Positions 1 through 7,881 of a stretch of 64,000 nt of DNA are shown here, piece after piece; positions within the stretch are counted from its first letter, which is position 1; each line of letters starts with the position of its first letter. The notes beneath the pieces are model-generated. The model worked only from the letters and a program-made list of their open reading frames with translations. It had not been told where the DNA came from and made no database searches. A program made the translations under genes and the position numbers. This DNA is from Rhizobium sp. J15 (GTDB lineage: Bacteria; Pseudomonadota; Alphaproteobacteria; Rhizobiales; Rhizobiaceae): contig NZ_NWSX01000016.1 of assembly GCF_002531825.1 (NCBI RefSeq), forward strand, positions 62,001-126,000. The letters are read 5' to 3'.

Positions 1-602
1 TCGGCATCGGCCGGCGGAACGAGCGTCTTCCAGTCCGGCCCGCCGAAGACGTCGTCGCCGAAGGAGAGGGTGAATTTGAAATCGTCCTTCTCCATGATCC
101 AGGGCGCACGCAGGCAGCAGGTGTTGATGCCGTACTGGATGGCGAACTGCTCGAGCATCACCTCTTCGAGCACCTTGGAGAGCGCGTAGCAGCCCGGATA
201 GGCGCGATGCGGCGTCTTTTCGGTCACCGGCCCGTCATGGCGATAAAAGAAATGGCCGATGCCGGCGTCGCCGCCGATGAGGATGAACTGTTTTGCCGCG
301 GGGCTGGTGCGGAAGGCTTCGAGCAGCCAGAAGAGGCCCTTGACGGTCACATTCATGACGTCGGCGGGCGTTTCCTTGCAGGTGGCGAGATGCAGGACAT
401 GGGTGACGCCGACCATTGCCGCTGCCACGGCATCGCCGTCGGCGATCGAACCCTTGACCACCTCGATACGGTCGGTTTCTTCGAGCGCGCGATTGTGACA
501 AAGCGCGCGAATGCGTGCATTGGAAAATCTCGGCTCGTCAAGCAGCCCAGCTATGAAGCGCCGCCCGACCTTGCCCGTAGCCCCGGTGACAAGGATCAGC
601 AT
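1..602 (-). CDS. NAD-dependent epimerase/dehydratase, SDR family (partial)
   Basis: The reading frame opens at an ATG (bases 600-602) behind a GGGAGAG ribosome site and runs off the left edge, so only about 200 N-terminal residues are present. The protein starts MLILVTGATGKVGRRF, the glycine-rich TGxxGxxG dinucleotide site of extended short-chain dehydrogenases. Further on, FYRHDGPVTE and the stretch GCYALSKVLEE carry the YxxxK catalytic pair (here YALSK). Extended SDRs of this kind act on nucleotide sugars, sugar acids or related polyols; the substrate cannot be read here. It is transcribed away from an ABC transporter pair starting at 859, and such neighbours in rhizobia often share a sugar substrate, which is inference. 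High confidence in family, low in substrate. Confidence 0.85.
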   Translation of the reverse strand, partial: MLILVTGATGKVGRRFIAGLLDEPRFSNARIRALCHNRALEETDRIEVVKGSIADGDAVAAAMVGVTHVLHLATCKETPADVMNVTVKGLFWLLEAFRTSPAAKQFILIGGDAGIGHFFYRHDGPVTEKTPHRAYPGCYALSKVLEEVMLEQFAIQYGINTCCLRAPWIMEKDDFKFTLSFGDDVFGGPDWKTLVPPADA

Positions 603-858
603 GCTCTCTCTCCCAGCAACAGCTAATATCCGCCCGTTTCCGGCGTCAATCTGTATTTATCGTACAAAATAGATTTTTGTGATGAGGAGCCGTTTTAGCG
701 GACACTTGATTGACGATTTCTGGTACTTTTGCATTAATGAACGTAATCGCTTTTCCGGGAGGAGATCGGCCGAGCGAGGTCGCAGGCGCCTAACTGGCAG
801 CCGGGTATCGGCAGCCGCCGGTGAGGGCAGGCCTGCAGCTTGCGGGGAGGGTAGTCGA

Positions 859-1602
859 CTGGCAGCGGTTCTCGAACTCACCAATATCTCAAAGCATTTC
901 GGCGCCATCCAGGCGGTGAACGACGTGTCGTTCACGCTCGAAGCCGGCCAGGTCGTCGGCCTGATGGGGGATAACGGCGCGGGCAAAAGCACGCTGGTCA
1001 AGATGATTGCCGGCAACTTCCGGCCGAGCGAAGGCACGATGCGCCTCGAGGGCAAGGAGATCGTCATGCACCGGCCGGTCGAGGCCCGCCAGCATGGCAT
1101 CGAGATCGTCCATCAGGACCTGGCGCTCTGCAACAATCTGACGGCGGCGGCCAACGTCTTCCTCGGGCGCGAGCTCAGGCGCGGCATCGGCCCCCTCAAG
1201 ATCCTGGATTACAAGACGATGTACCGGCGGGCCGGCGAGATCTTCAAGGAATTGAAATCGGAAACGCGGCCGCGCGATCTCGTCAAGCAGATGTCGGGCG
1301 GTCAGCGCCAGGCGGTGGCGATCGCCCGCACTATGCTGTCGGAAGCCAAGATCGTGCTGATGGACGAGCCGACGGCGGCCATTTCCGTCCGCCAAGTGGC
1401 CGAGGTGCTCAACCTGATCCGCGAACTGCGCGACCGGGGCATCGCGGTCGTCCTGATCAGCCACCGCATGCCCGACGTTTTCACCGTCGCCGACCGGGTG
1501 ATCGTCATGCGCCGCGGCAGGAAGGTGGCCGACAAATCGATTGCGGCGAGTTCGCCGGAGGAAGTCACGGGTCTTATCACAGGCGCCATCGAACAGGTTT
1601 GA
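859..1602 (+). CDS. Sugar ABC transporter ATP-binding protein (single nucleotide-binding domain)
   Basis: Cytoplasmic ATPase of a CUT2/ribose-type importer. Visible motifs are Walker A GDNGAGKST, the signature MSGGQRQ, Walker B IVLMDEP and the switch histidine in LISHR. At about 247 residues it has one nucleotide-binding domain, like XylG/FrcA-type short subunits and unlike the duplicated GguA at 22.4 kb. The frame is open from 679, but similarity to the family begins at LAAVLELTNISKHFG, and a GGGGAGGG ribosome site at 844-851 sits 7 bases before a CTG at 859, so I place the start there; an upstream ATG/GTG remains possible. The permease follows after 35 bases. No periplasmic binding protein gene is adjacent, so it must lie outside the window or be shared with another system. 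Confidence 0.85.
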   Translation: MAAVLELTNISKHFGAIQAVNDVSFTLEAGQVVGLMGDNGAGKSTLVKMIAGNFRPSEGTMRLEGKEIVMHRPVEARQHGIEIVHQDLALCNNLTAAANVFLGRELRRGIGPLKILDYKTMYRRAGEIFKELKSETRPRDLVKQMSGGQRQAVAIARTMLSEAKIVLMDEPTAAISVRQVAEVLNLIRELRDRGIAVVLISHRMPDVFTVADRVIVMRRGRKVADKSIAASSPEEVTGLITGAIEQV

Positions 1603-1637
1603 TCGGTTCGGCGCGATCGGGAGAAAAGAAGTCTGAG

Positions 1638-2636
1638 ATGGCCACCACCCTTGAGCAGACCATTGCGCAGAGAGAGAAAAGCCGGCTTTCGGAATTCGTC
1701 GGCAGCCAGACCTTCTGGGTGCTGATCGCCGTCCTTCTGGCCTGCCTTTTCCTGTCCTTCGCCACCGACTCCTTCGCCACGGCGAAGAATCTCTACAACA
1801 TCACCCGCAACGTCACCTTCGTCGCCATCATCGCGCTCGGGATGACGCTCGTCATCATCACCGGCGGCATCGATCTCTCGGTCGGCTCGGTGCTCTGCCT
1901 CTGCAGCATGGTGCTGGCGGTCACCATGAACGCCGGCTACAGCATCGAGGTCGGCATCGCAGCGGCGATCGGCACGGCGCTTCTGGTCGGTGCCTTCAAC
2001 GGGGTGATGATCGCCTATCTCGACTTTCCGCCCTTCGTGGTGACGCTTGGCATGCTGTCGGTGGCGCGCAGCCTCGCCATGGTCGCCTCCAACAACACCG
2101 TCGTCTTCCAGTTCGGTCCCGATCATGACCAGCTGCTGGCGCTCGGCGGTGGCGCCTGGTTTCTCGGCATCGCCAATCCGGTGCTCTACATGGTCATCCT
2201 GGCGCTGCTCACCGGCTTTGTGCTGCGCTGGACGCGGTTCGGCCGCTATGTCTTCGCGATCGGCGGCAACGAGCACGCAGCGACACTCACCGGCGTTCCC
2301 GTGCGCAGCATCAAGGTCGCCGTCTACATGATCTCGGCGCTCTCGGCCGGCATTGCCGGCATCGTCCAGACCGGCTGGCTCGGCGCCGTCACCACCAATA
2401 TCGGCGCCGGCATGGAACTCCAGGTCATCGCCGCCGCGGTCATCGGCGGCGCCAACCTCGCCGGCGGTGTGGGCACCGCTTTTGGCGCGCTGGTGGGAGC
2501 GGCGCTGATCGAGGTGATCCGCAACAGTCTCGGCCTGCTCGGCATCAATGCGTTCTGGCAGGGGACGTTTATCGGCGGGGCGATCGTGCTGGCGGTGCTG
2601 TTTGATCGGATACGGAATTTCAGGCAGAGCGAGTAG
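1638..2636 (+). CDS. Sugar ABC transporter permease, RbsC/XylH family
   Basis: Inner-membrane subunit of a ribose/xylose/galactose-type importer, about 332 residues. The hallmark segments [12 protein letters not shown] and the loop [14 protein letters not shown] (the coupling region that contacts the ATPase), followed by AAAVIGGANLAGG, are all present, with about 8-10 hydrophobic segments. The ATG at 1638 is chosen over an earlier in-frame start at 1599 because it follows GGGAGAAAAGAAG and the protein begins MATTLEQT, a normal cytoplasmic N-terminus. It forms an operon with the ATPase at 859. Substrate unknown; a pentose, polyol or branched sugar is likely from the family. Confidence 0.9.
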   Translation: MATTLEQTIAQREKSRLSEFVGSQTFWVLIAVLLACLFLSFATDSFATAKNLYNITRNVTFVAIIALGMTLVIITGGIDLSVGSVLCLCSMVLAVTMNAGYSIEVGIAAAIGTALLVGAFNGVMIAYLDFPPFVVTLGMLSVARSLAMVASNNTVVFQFGPDHDQLLALGGGAWFLGIANPVLYMVILALLTGFVLRWTRFGRYVFAIGGNEHAATLTGVPVRSIKVAVYMISALSAGIAGIVQTGWLGAVTTNIGAGMELQVIAAAVIGGANLAGGVGTAFGALVGAALIEVIRNSLGLLGINAFWQGTFIGGAIVLAVLFDRIRNFRQSE

Positions 2637-2698
2637 GCGCCGCCCCGATCGGACGGTCGGGCAACAGAAGCGAAACGACCGTCGAGCGCGCGGCCCGC

Positions 2699-3025
2699 CT
2701 ACGCTGCCGGTGGACGATAGCGGATCGACTTCGCCTTTTCCAAAGCGCGGATCGTATCGTCGACCTCGAGGAGGACGGTGGTTTCCATCGAGCTGAGCGC
2801 GCCTCCTGCGCCGATCGCAAGCGCGACAGCCGCCATCGATACGTTGTCCGGCGCTTCCCACAAATTCCACCCGTCATGCTCGCCGAAGGCGTACCAGAAC
2901 CCGTGGAGTTTTCCGCCTACGGATTCGATGTAGCTCCGTGCCGCCTCCCGGCGATCTTCGGGGTTTTCGATCATGCGCGCCCAGGTCTCGGGCGTGTAAC
3001 TGAAACGCGTGAGATACATGGCCAT
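2699..3025 (-). CDS. GYD-domain protein
   Basis: A 108-residue soluble protein beginning MAMYLTRFSYTPETWARM. It matches the small GYD family in size and pattern: an N-terminal beta strand followed by a helix with repeated ENPEDRREAARSYIE-type charge, then FGEHDGWNL, where family members have the G-x-xD signature, and a second beta-alpha unit. The fold is a ferredoxin-like dimeric alpha/beta barrel; the biochemical role of the family is not established. It is converging on the ABC permease (ends 63 bases apart) and is a single-gene unit. Confidence 0.75.
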   Translation of the reverse strand: MAMYLTRFSYTPETWARMIENPEDRREAARSYIESVGGKLHGFWYAFGEHDGWNLWEAPDNVSMAAVALAIGAGGALSSMETTVLLEVDDTIRALEKAKSIRYRPPAA

Positions 3026-3260
3026 GGTTTGCCTCCTCCGCCAGAGCGATACAGTAAACGCTCAAGCCGAAGGGAATGCCAGTCATTCGATGTGCGTATC
3101 GGGCTCTCCTGCGTTCGGTCGCAAAGCCGCCCACAGGGTCTGTCAAACGACGTATATTGTTTTGCCGATATTGGCCTTATAAGCAGTTCGGGGTTGGGGT
3201 GGAGCCGAGCCGTTCAGGCGCGCAACATGCGGTGTTTGCCCATCAGGCGTTTGGGTCGAG

Positions 3261-4889
3261 ATGATTTCATTTGCGGATACGGGCAAGGCACAGGATCTCC
3301 GCTTCGGCGATCTGGTCATCGATGAAGCCTGCATGTTTGCCCATCGCAATGGGCAGACGATCCAGTTCACCAGAAACGAGCGCGCTCTGCTGCTGGCTTT
3401 CACCGGCAATCCGCGCCGTCTCATGAGCCGCAACCGTCTGCTGGATGAGATCGCCCAGCCGGGCTCGGATGCATCCGACCGCAATATCGATTTTCTGGTC
3501 AACAGATTGCGGCTGAAGCTCGGCGACAACGCCAAGTCCCCCCTCTACATCGCGACCCAATATGGCGAGGGCTACGTCTGGATCGCCACTCCATCCCGGC
3601 CTGGCCCGATCGATGCCTTCATGATCATCGCTCCCAGCTTCGAGCTTGAGAAACATCCGCTGCGCCAGCAAGGCCTGTCGCTGGTGGACAGGCTCCGCGA
3701 CAGGATCGCACCGGCGATCGGCGCCGGCCGGAAGGTCGCCATTACGGAAAGAAACCTTCTCGCCGCCTATGACAAGGCGCGCTATCTACTGCAGGTGAGT
3801 TTTCATGCCGATGCCGGTTTTCATGGCGATAGCGGCCGGCTCAACTGTGCGGCCACGCTGCGGGAAATGCCCGCAAAGCGCATCGTCAAGGCCTTCCGCC
3901 TGCATCTCGATACCGCGGACGACCTGTCCTTCGTGAACGAGGCGGCGCGCCTCTCCGAAGGCGTTGTCGCAGCCCTGCAGCAGGCCCTGAACGACGCCTC
4001 CGACGGGCTCGGAGTACCCACGCATGAAACGCCTGAGGCTCGGTTGAAAAGCGCCTCACAGCTGCTGTCGACCTCGAACCCAAAATGGCTGGCCAGCGGC
4101 GAGCGGCTTGCCAGCAGCCGCGAGCAGGATCCCTTCGATGCAGACGCCGCGATCCAATGGGGCCTTCACCTCTTCGCGCGCCTTGTCCTCACCAATCCGT
4201 TCGGGGATCGCATCAGCCTGGAAGAGCGCGATCGCACCGAGAGCGAGATCGAAGGCGCCGTGCTGGAGTGCCTGCCCGAAATCGAGGACAAGCCGCTCTT
4301 GATGCTGGGGGCCGCCAAGCTTCTCTATTTCATCAATCGCGGCCATCTCGACCTTGCCGCCGAACTGGCCGAGCGGGCGCTCACCCGCACGCAGGATTCC
4401 ACCGCCGGCCTGCCCATTCTCGGGCAGCTCAGCTGCGCCCGCGGCCGTTTCGACGAAGCGGTCGCTTTCTTCGATCGGGGCATCAAGGCGGGCGAAGCGG
4501 GCACGGAGTTTCATCGCCATCTCAGGGTCTTGAAGTGCATTGCCCTGCTGGCTGCCGGCCACAGCCCTTCTTCGGCCGCCCTGGCCACCGATATACCGAA
4601 TCTCGGTTCGGATTGCCCGCCGCAGATCGCCTTGATGATCGGCTGGATGGCGGCGCAGCCGGATCGGAAACTGCCGGACGCCTCGGAACGGGCGCTTGCC
4701 GCCCTCGGGCCGGATTACGCCGCCGCGGCGATCGAATATCTCTACTTCACCTCCGCGCGCCACGTCACCTCGCAGGAGGGGCGCGCAAACGTCATGCGCA
4801 ACATGATCGCGCATGTCTCGCGCCTGTACGGCAGGCAGGCTATTCCCGATTTCGTCCTGCGCAGCATCGGTTCCGCCGCCGGCGCCTGA
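3261..4889 (+). CDS. Winged-helix (OmpR/CadC-type) transcriptional regulator with helical-repeat C-terminus
   Basis: A 542-residue protein. Residues about 12-110 form an OmpR-type winged helix: RNERALLLAF at the first helix, SDRNIDFLVNRLRLKLGD as the recognition helix, and TQYGEGYVW as the wing hairpin. There is no phosphoacceptor receiver domain before it. The remainder, from about residue 270, is alanine- and leucine-rich and reads like TPR repeats (for example LAAELAERALTRTQD and FDEAVAFFDRGIKAG), as in HilA- and CadC-like regulators. No transmembrane helix is seen, so the sensor part is probably cytoplasmic. It stands alone between a GYD gene and a small lipoprotein gene, so no target is suggested by context. 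Confidence 0.75.
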   Translation: MISFADTGKAQDLRFGDLVIDEACMFAHRNGQTIQFTRNERALLLAFTGNPRRLMSRNRLLDEIAQPGSDASDRNIDFLVNRLRLKLGDNAKSPLYIATQYGEGYVWIATPSRPGPIDAFMIIAPSFELEKHPLRQQGLSLVDRLRDRIAPAIGAGRKVAITERNLLAAYDKARYLLQVSFHADAGFHGDSGRLNCAATLREMPAKRIVKAFRLHLDTADDLSFVNEAARLSEGVVAALQQALNDASDGLGVPTHETPEARLKSASQLLSTSNPKWLASGERLASSREQDPFDADAAIQWGLHLFARLVLTNPFGDRISLEERDRTESEIEGAVLECLPEIEDKPLLMLGAAKLLYFINRGHLDLAAELAERALTRTQDSTAGLPILGQLSCARGRFDEAVAFFDRGIKAGEAGTEFHRHLRVLKCIALLAAGHSPSSAALATDIPNLGSDCPPQIALMIGWMAAQPDRKLPDASERALAALGPDYAAAAIEYLYFTSARHVTSQEGRANVMRNMIAHVSRLYGRQAIPDFVLRSIGSAAGA

Positions 4890-5114
4890 GCCATCGCTCA
4901 TATCTGTCTTTGCCGCCCGCGCCAGCCGGCATGCCGGTTTTCTGCGCCCTCAAATATTGAGCAAACAATCCTCTGATAGCCACGACCGCCGCTGCCCCTG
5001 GCGGTCACGTCCCTTCTGAAGACGAAGGCCAGGGCAACGGCTGTTGAATGATCACGAGCGCGGCGCGTCGAGCCAAGAGCCGCGTGCAATCTTTATCGAG
5101 GGGGCCATACTCGC

Positions 5115-5402
5115 ATGCCATTTCCAGTCAGGCGTATCCGATACAGTGTCGTTCTCTGCGCAACCCTTCTCATCGCTGCCAGCATTCTTGAGGGGTGCCA
5201 GCAGATGTCCGCGGACATTGAGCAGCGGAAGCTGGACGATAAAGCTCAAAAGGAGCTGTGGGACCAGGCACTGGCGTTCGGGCGAAGTGAATCAAACGGG
5301 AGTTCGATGAAGACGCCGACGCCGACGTCCACATCCAAGCCGACACCCGCACCCGCACCCGCACCCACGCCGCAGCCTGACCCCAACGGCTTGCCGCTCT
5401 GA
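5115..5402 (+). CDS. Small putative lipoprotein with Thr/Pro-rich tail
   Basis: A 95-residue protein with a basic start (MPFPVRRIRYS), a hydrophobic stretch, and ILEGC at the end of it, which resembles a lipobox although Glu at the -2 position is unusual. The mature part is a short charged helix followed by a TPTPTSTSKPTPAPAPAP-like tail that looks like a flexible or wall-spanning spacer. The codon choice of the tail (repeated CCCGCA/CCGACG) gives a low-complexity DNA stretch at 5310-5385. Function unknown. It converges on the murein peptidase gene that ends at 5503. Confidence 0.5.
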   Translation: MPFPVRRIRYSVVLCATLLIAASILEGCQQMSADIEQRKLDDKAQKELWDQALAFGRSESNGSSMKTPTPTSTSKPTPAPAPAPTPQPDPNGLPL

Positions 5403-5502
5403 AACCGGAGTCGTTGAGCAAAACGCGAGGCGGCGGTTCTTTGAACTGCTCGCCTTGCGAGACGCTTTGTCTCGGACGAGGCGCGTAACCTGACGATCGC
5501 GG

Positions 5503-6885
5503 TCAGCCCTCCGGGGACGACACCGCGAACCGGCTGGCATCGAAGGGGACGCTGGCAGCGACCGGGCCGCTGGCAGCGACCGGGATGACATCCTTACGCG
5601 GCGTCGCGACATTAGCCTCACGATGAACCGTGCGGGGGGAGACGCGCGGCGGGCTCAATGCAACGGTCTCGCCGGGAGAATGCAGCGCCCATGTCATCAG
5701 CGCGGTCTCGGAGGTCGATCCAAGGAAGTTTGCTTCTTCCCAGGAAGCGGTCATGGGCAGGGAGGCGATCATACCAGCGCCCTGCCTGGAAGCCTCCGGC
5801 GCAACGATGCGGGGATGGAAGCGGGCGTGATCAGGCAATGCCGAGGGCCGTCTCTCCGGAAGTGCGGCGATCGGGCCGATCGACGCAGTCTCCAGTTCGT
5901 CGTCCGCCTCCGCCTCGTCAGCGAGGGCAGGCGGGCGCATCGCCGGTATCGGAATCGGCAAGGATGCGAGATCTGGAGCGGAGCCTTTGTCCTCCCGCCC
6001 GGCCGCGCCGGTCTGCAGCGCGAGCGCATTCAACGCCCGGCTTTTCGGCGTCGGCAGAAGCGCCGTCACGAGCTTGCTGTCTTTGGCGTCGCTCGGCGAT
6101 GCGGCTACGTCTTCATCCTCTCCAGCGGTGCTGGCGATCTGGATCGCGGTGGGGCTGACGCGCCTCTTGTAGTTCGCGACCGCCTGATTGTATCCCGGCA
6201 GAGGCCGGCCATCGGCCGGAAGATGCATCGTCTGCCCGTTCGGGAATATCCGCGCGAGTTCCTGCCTGCTCATGCGGGGCCAGGCCCTGACATTGCCGAC
6301 GTCGAGATGCACGAAGGGCGATCCCGAGGTCGGATAATATCCGACGCCGCCGACCTGCATCTGCATGGCAGTGGCACGCAGAGTCGCAAGCTTCACGCCG
6401 GGAACATAGAAATCCATCGCCTTGCCCAGCATGTGCTGGCTCTTCTTGGCGACTCCAGTGCTGCGCGAACGGTTGCGAAGCATGTTGTTGGTGGCAGGGG
6501 AGCGATAGGCGGAAACGACGTGGATGTAGTCCCTGCCGCCGCTGCGCTTATACACCTCCCAGACCAGGTCCAGCAGCCGGGGATCCATTTTGGTCGGCTC
6601 GTTCCTTCGCCAGTCGCGCAGGAACCGATTGATCTGGGCAAGGCCCTTTGGATCGAACCTTCCATTCCGCTTGTAGGTAATCGTGGCCTTCTCGCCCGTA
6701 TGGGTAAAGAACAGCTTGAGGGCGCGATCTTCCGCCGAGGCGAGGGAGGCAGAGCCGATGAGGGCCGGGAGCGCAATCAGGGCCGGCAAGAGGGTCTGCG
6801 CCGCAAAGCGTTTTGCACGTGAGAGGAGCGTGGCAATGCCGCCCAAGGCTCCGTCCGACAAAACTTGCACTGGATACTTCAACAC
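5503..6885 (-). CDS. DUF882 / YcbK-like M15-family murein peptidase
   Basis: A roughly 460-residue exported protein. After a signal-like hydrophobic segment ending SASLASA, residues about 55-220 form the DUF882 domain related to M15 D,D-carboxypeptidases and endopeptidases. Putative zinc ligands are in SQHMLGKAMDF (H...D) and FVHLDVG (H-x-D). The family cuts peptidoglycan cross-links in the periplasm. The C-terminal half is low-complexity, rich in Ala/Pro/Ser, with no recognised domain. The frame opens with TTG at 6891; a GTG at 6885 is spaced better from AGGACGG and is used here. It is divergent from the region leading to ihfB. Confidence 0.8.
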   Translation of the reverse strand: MLKYPVQVLSDGALGGIATLLSRAKRFAAQTLLPALIALPALIGSASLASAEDRALKLFFTHTGEKATITYKRNGRFDPKGLAQINRFLRDWRRNEPTKMDPRLLDLVWEVYKRSGGRDYIHVVSAYRSPATNNMLRNRSRSTGVAKKSQHMLGKAMDFYVPGVKLATLRATAMQMQVGGVGYYPTSGSPFVHLDVGNVRAWPRMSRQELARIFPNGQTMHLPADGRPLPGYNQAVANYKRRVSPTAIQIASTAGEDEDVAASPSDAKDSKLVTALLPTPKSRALNALALQTGAAGREDKGSAPDLASLPIPIPAMRPPALADEAEADDELETASIGPIAALPERRPSALPDHARFHPRIVAPEASRQGAGMIASLPMTASWEEANFLGSTSETALMTWALHSPGETVALSPPRVSPRTVHREANVATPRKDVIPVAASGPVAASVPFDASRFAVSSPEG

Positions 6886-6891
6886 GAACAA

Positions 6892-7437
6892 ACCGTCCTA
6901 CACTAAACATTTGGCGACGGGCGGGAACTCCGCATCCATCGGGTTTAGTAAAGCCAGCTTATGGTCAATAAATTGCTAACGAGTGGGTGTGGAGGCTCGG
7001 TAAAGTTGAGGGTATGGGCAATGTGAGGCGCTATCGCCGCCTGCGGCTGTAGATCGGGGGAGCATCGCGTGCATTGTGTGGGGCTGTGCTATGCTGGCGT
7101 TCGGTGGCGGCGCATGGTCTTTGAGCGTTACCATCTGGTTCTCTAGATGGTTGTAGTCATTCTCGGCGCTTCTGATTACACGCCGATCATTGACTTGGTG
7201 CACACTGCTGCTGTTCTTCGTAGAAGTGATTCGATGACGGCCAAATCTTTATCACCTAATTCGTGTGGGCTTGGCAATCTCCCTTCAACGAAATTGATTT
7301 ATGCCACCTAACCACGGGAAAACCTTTTTATGGGGATACTACCCAGGCACCTTCGATACCATCACCTTGTTCCTTGACGGTTTTGTGTCCCTTTGGCAGC
7401 TTGGCGTTGAAAATATCTTATTGATTAGGGGGTACTC
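6892..7437. other. Intergenic region upstream of ihfB
   Basis: This 546-base stretch between the divergent murein peptidase and ihfB holds no convincing gene. A 75-codon minus-strand frame at 6976-7203 lacks a ribosome site and family resemblance. A short hairpin (ACCATCT at 7130-7136 pairing with AGATGGT at 7145-7151) is present. The ihfB promoter should lie within the last 100 bases: TTGACG at 7374-7379 is a possible -35, but no good -10 follows. AGGGGG at 7427-7432 is the ihfB ribosome site. From memory, chromosomal ihfB in rhizobia usually follows sppA; no sppA end is visible here. Confidence 0.5.
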
Positions 7438-7737
7438 GTGATCAAGTCAGAACTGGTTCAGATCGTTGCAGCGCGCAATCCGCATCTCTACCACCGCGAC
7501 GTCGAGAATATCGTGAACGCCGTACTCGATGAGATCACCGATGCCCTGGCAGGCGGAAACCGCGTGGAGTTGCGCGGCTTCGGCGCATTTTCGGTCAAGA
7601 ATCGCCCGTCCCGCTCAGGCCGAAACCCGCGCACGGGCGAAAGTGTTTTCGTTGAAGAAAAGTGGGTTCCCTTCTTCAAGACCGGTAAGGAACTGCGCGA
7701 GCGCCTGAATCCGGGCATCATCGACGAAGACGATTGA
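7438..7737 (+). CDS. ihfB: Integration host factor beta subunit
   Basis: A 99-residue nucleoid protein of the HU/IHF family. The start [17 protein letters not shown], the arm [10 protein letters not shown] with the DNA-intercalating proline, and the helix [10 protein letters not shown] are characteristic of IHF beta rather than HU. With IhfA it binds and sharply bends DNA, assisting recombination and sigma-54-dependent transcription. It starts at GTG 7438 behind AGGGGG. The neighbourhood is unusual: the gene downstream is a methylase on the other strand in a lower-GC block, so this ihfB lies at the edge of a possible acquired island. Whether it is the only copy in the genome cannot be judged here. 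Confidence 0.92.
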   Translation: MIKSELVQIVAARNPHLYHRDVENIVNAVLDEITDALAGGNRVELRGFGAFSVKNRPSRSGRNPRTGESVFVEEKWVPFFKTGKELRERLNPGIIDEDD

Positions 7738-7881
7738 TTTCTGAGATGGCATCGAGCCATCCTTGAAAGCACCTTGAACCATGGCGGATTTGCCGTGGAC
7801 AAGATCAAAAAGATCGACAGAGCGGGGTTGTCGTGCCGCTGGCGTAGCTAGTCGCGCAATAATGATGCTTGGCTTATGGCT

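Noticed and set aside
1302-2870. A 522-codon minus-strand frame across the ABC permease
   Set aside because: Antisense shadow with no recognisable domain; the permease on the plus strand is unambiguous.
5310-5385. Repetitive CCCGCA/CCGACG tract as a non-coding microsatellite
   Set aside because: It is the in-frame Thr/Pro-rich tail of the small lipoprotein gene.
6976-7203. 75-codon minus-strand frame upstream of ihfB
   Set aside because: No ribosome site, no family resemblance and odd composition.
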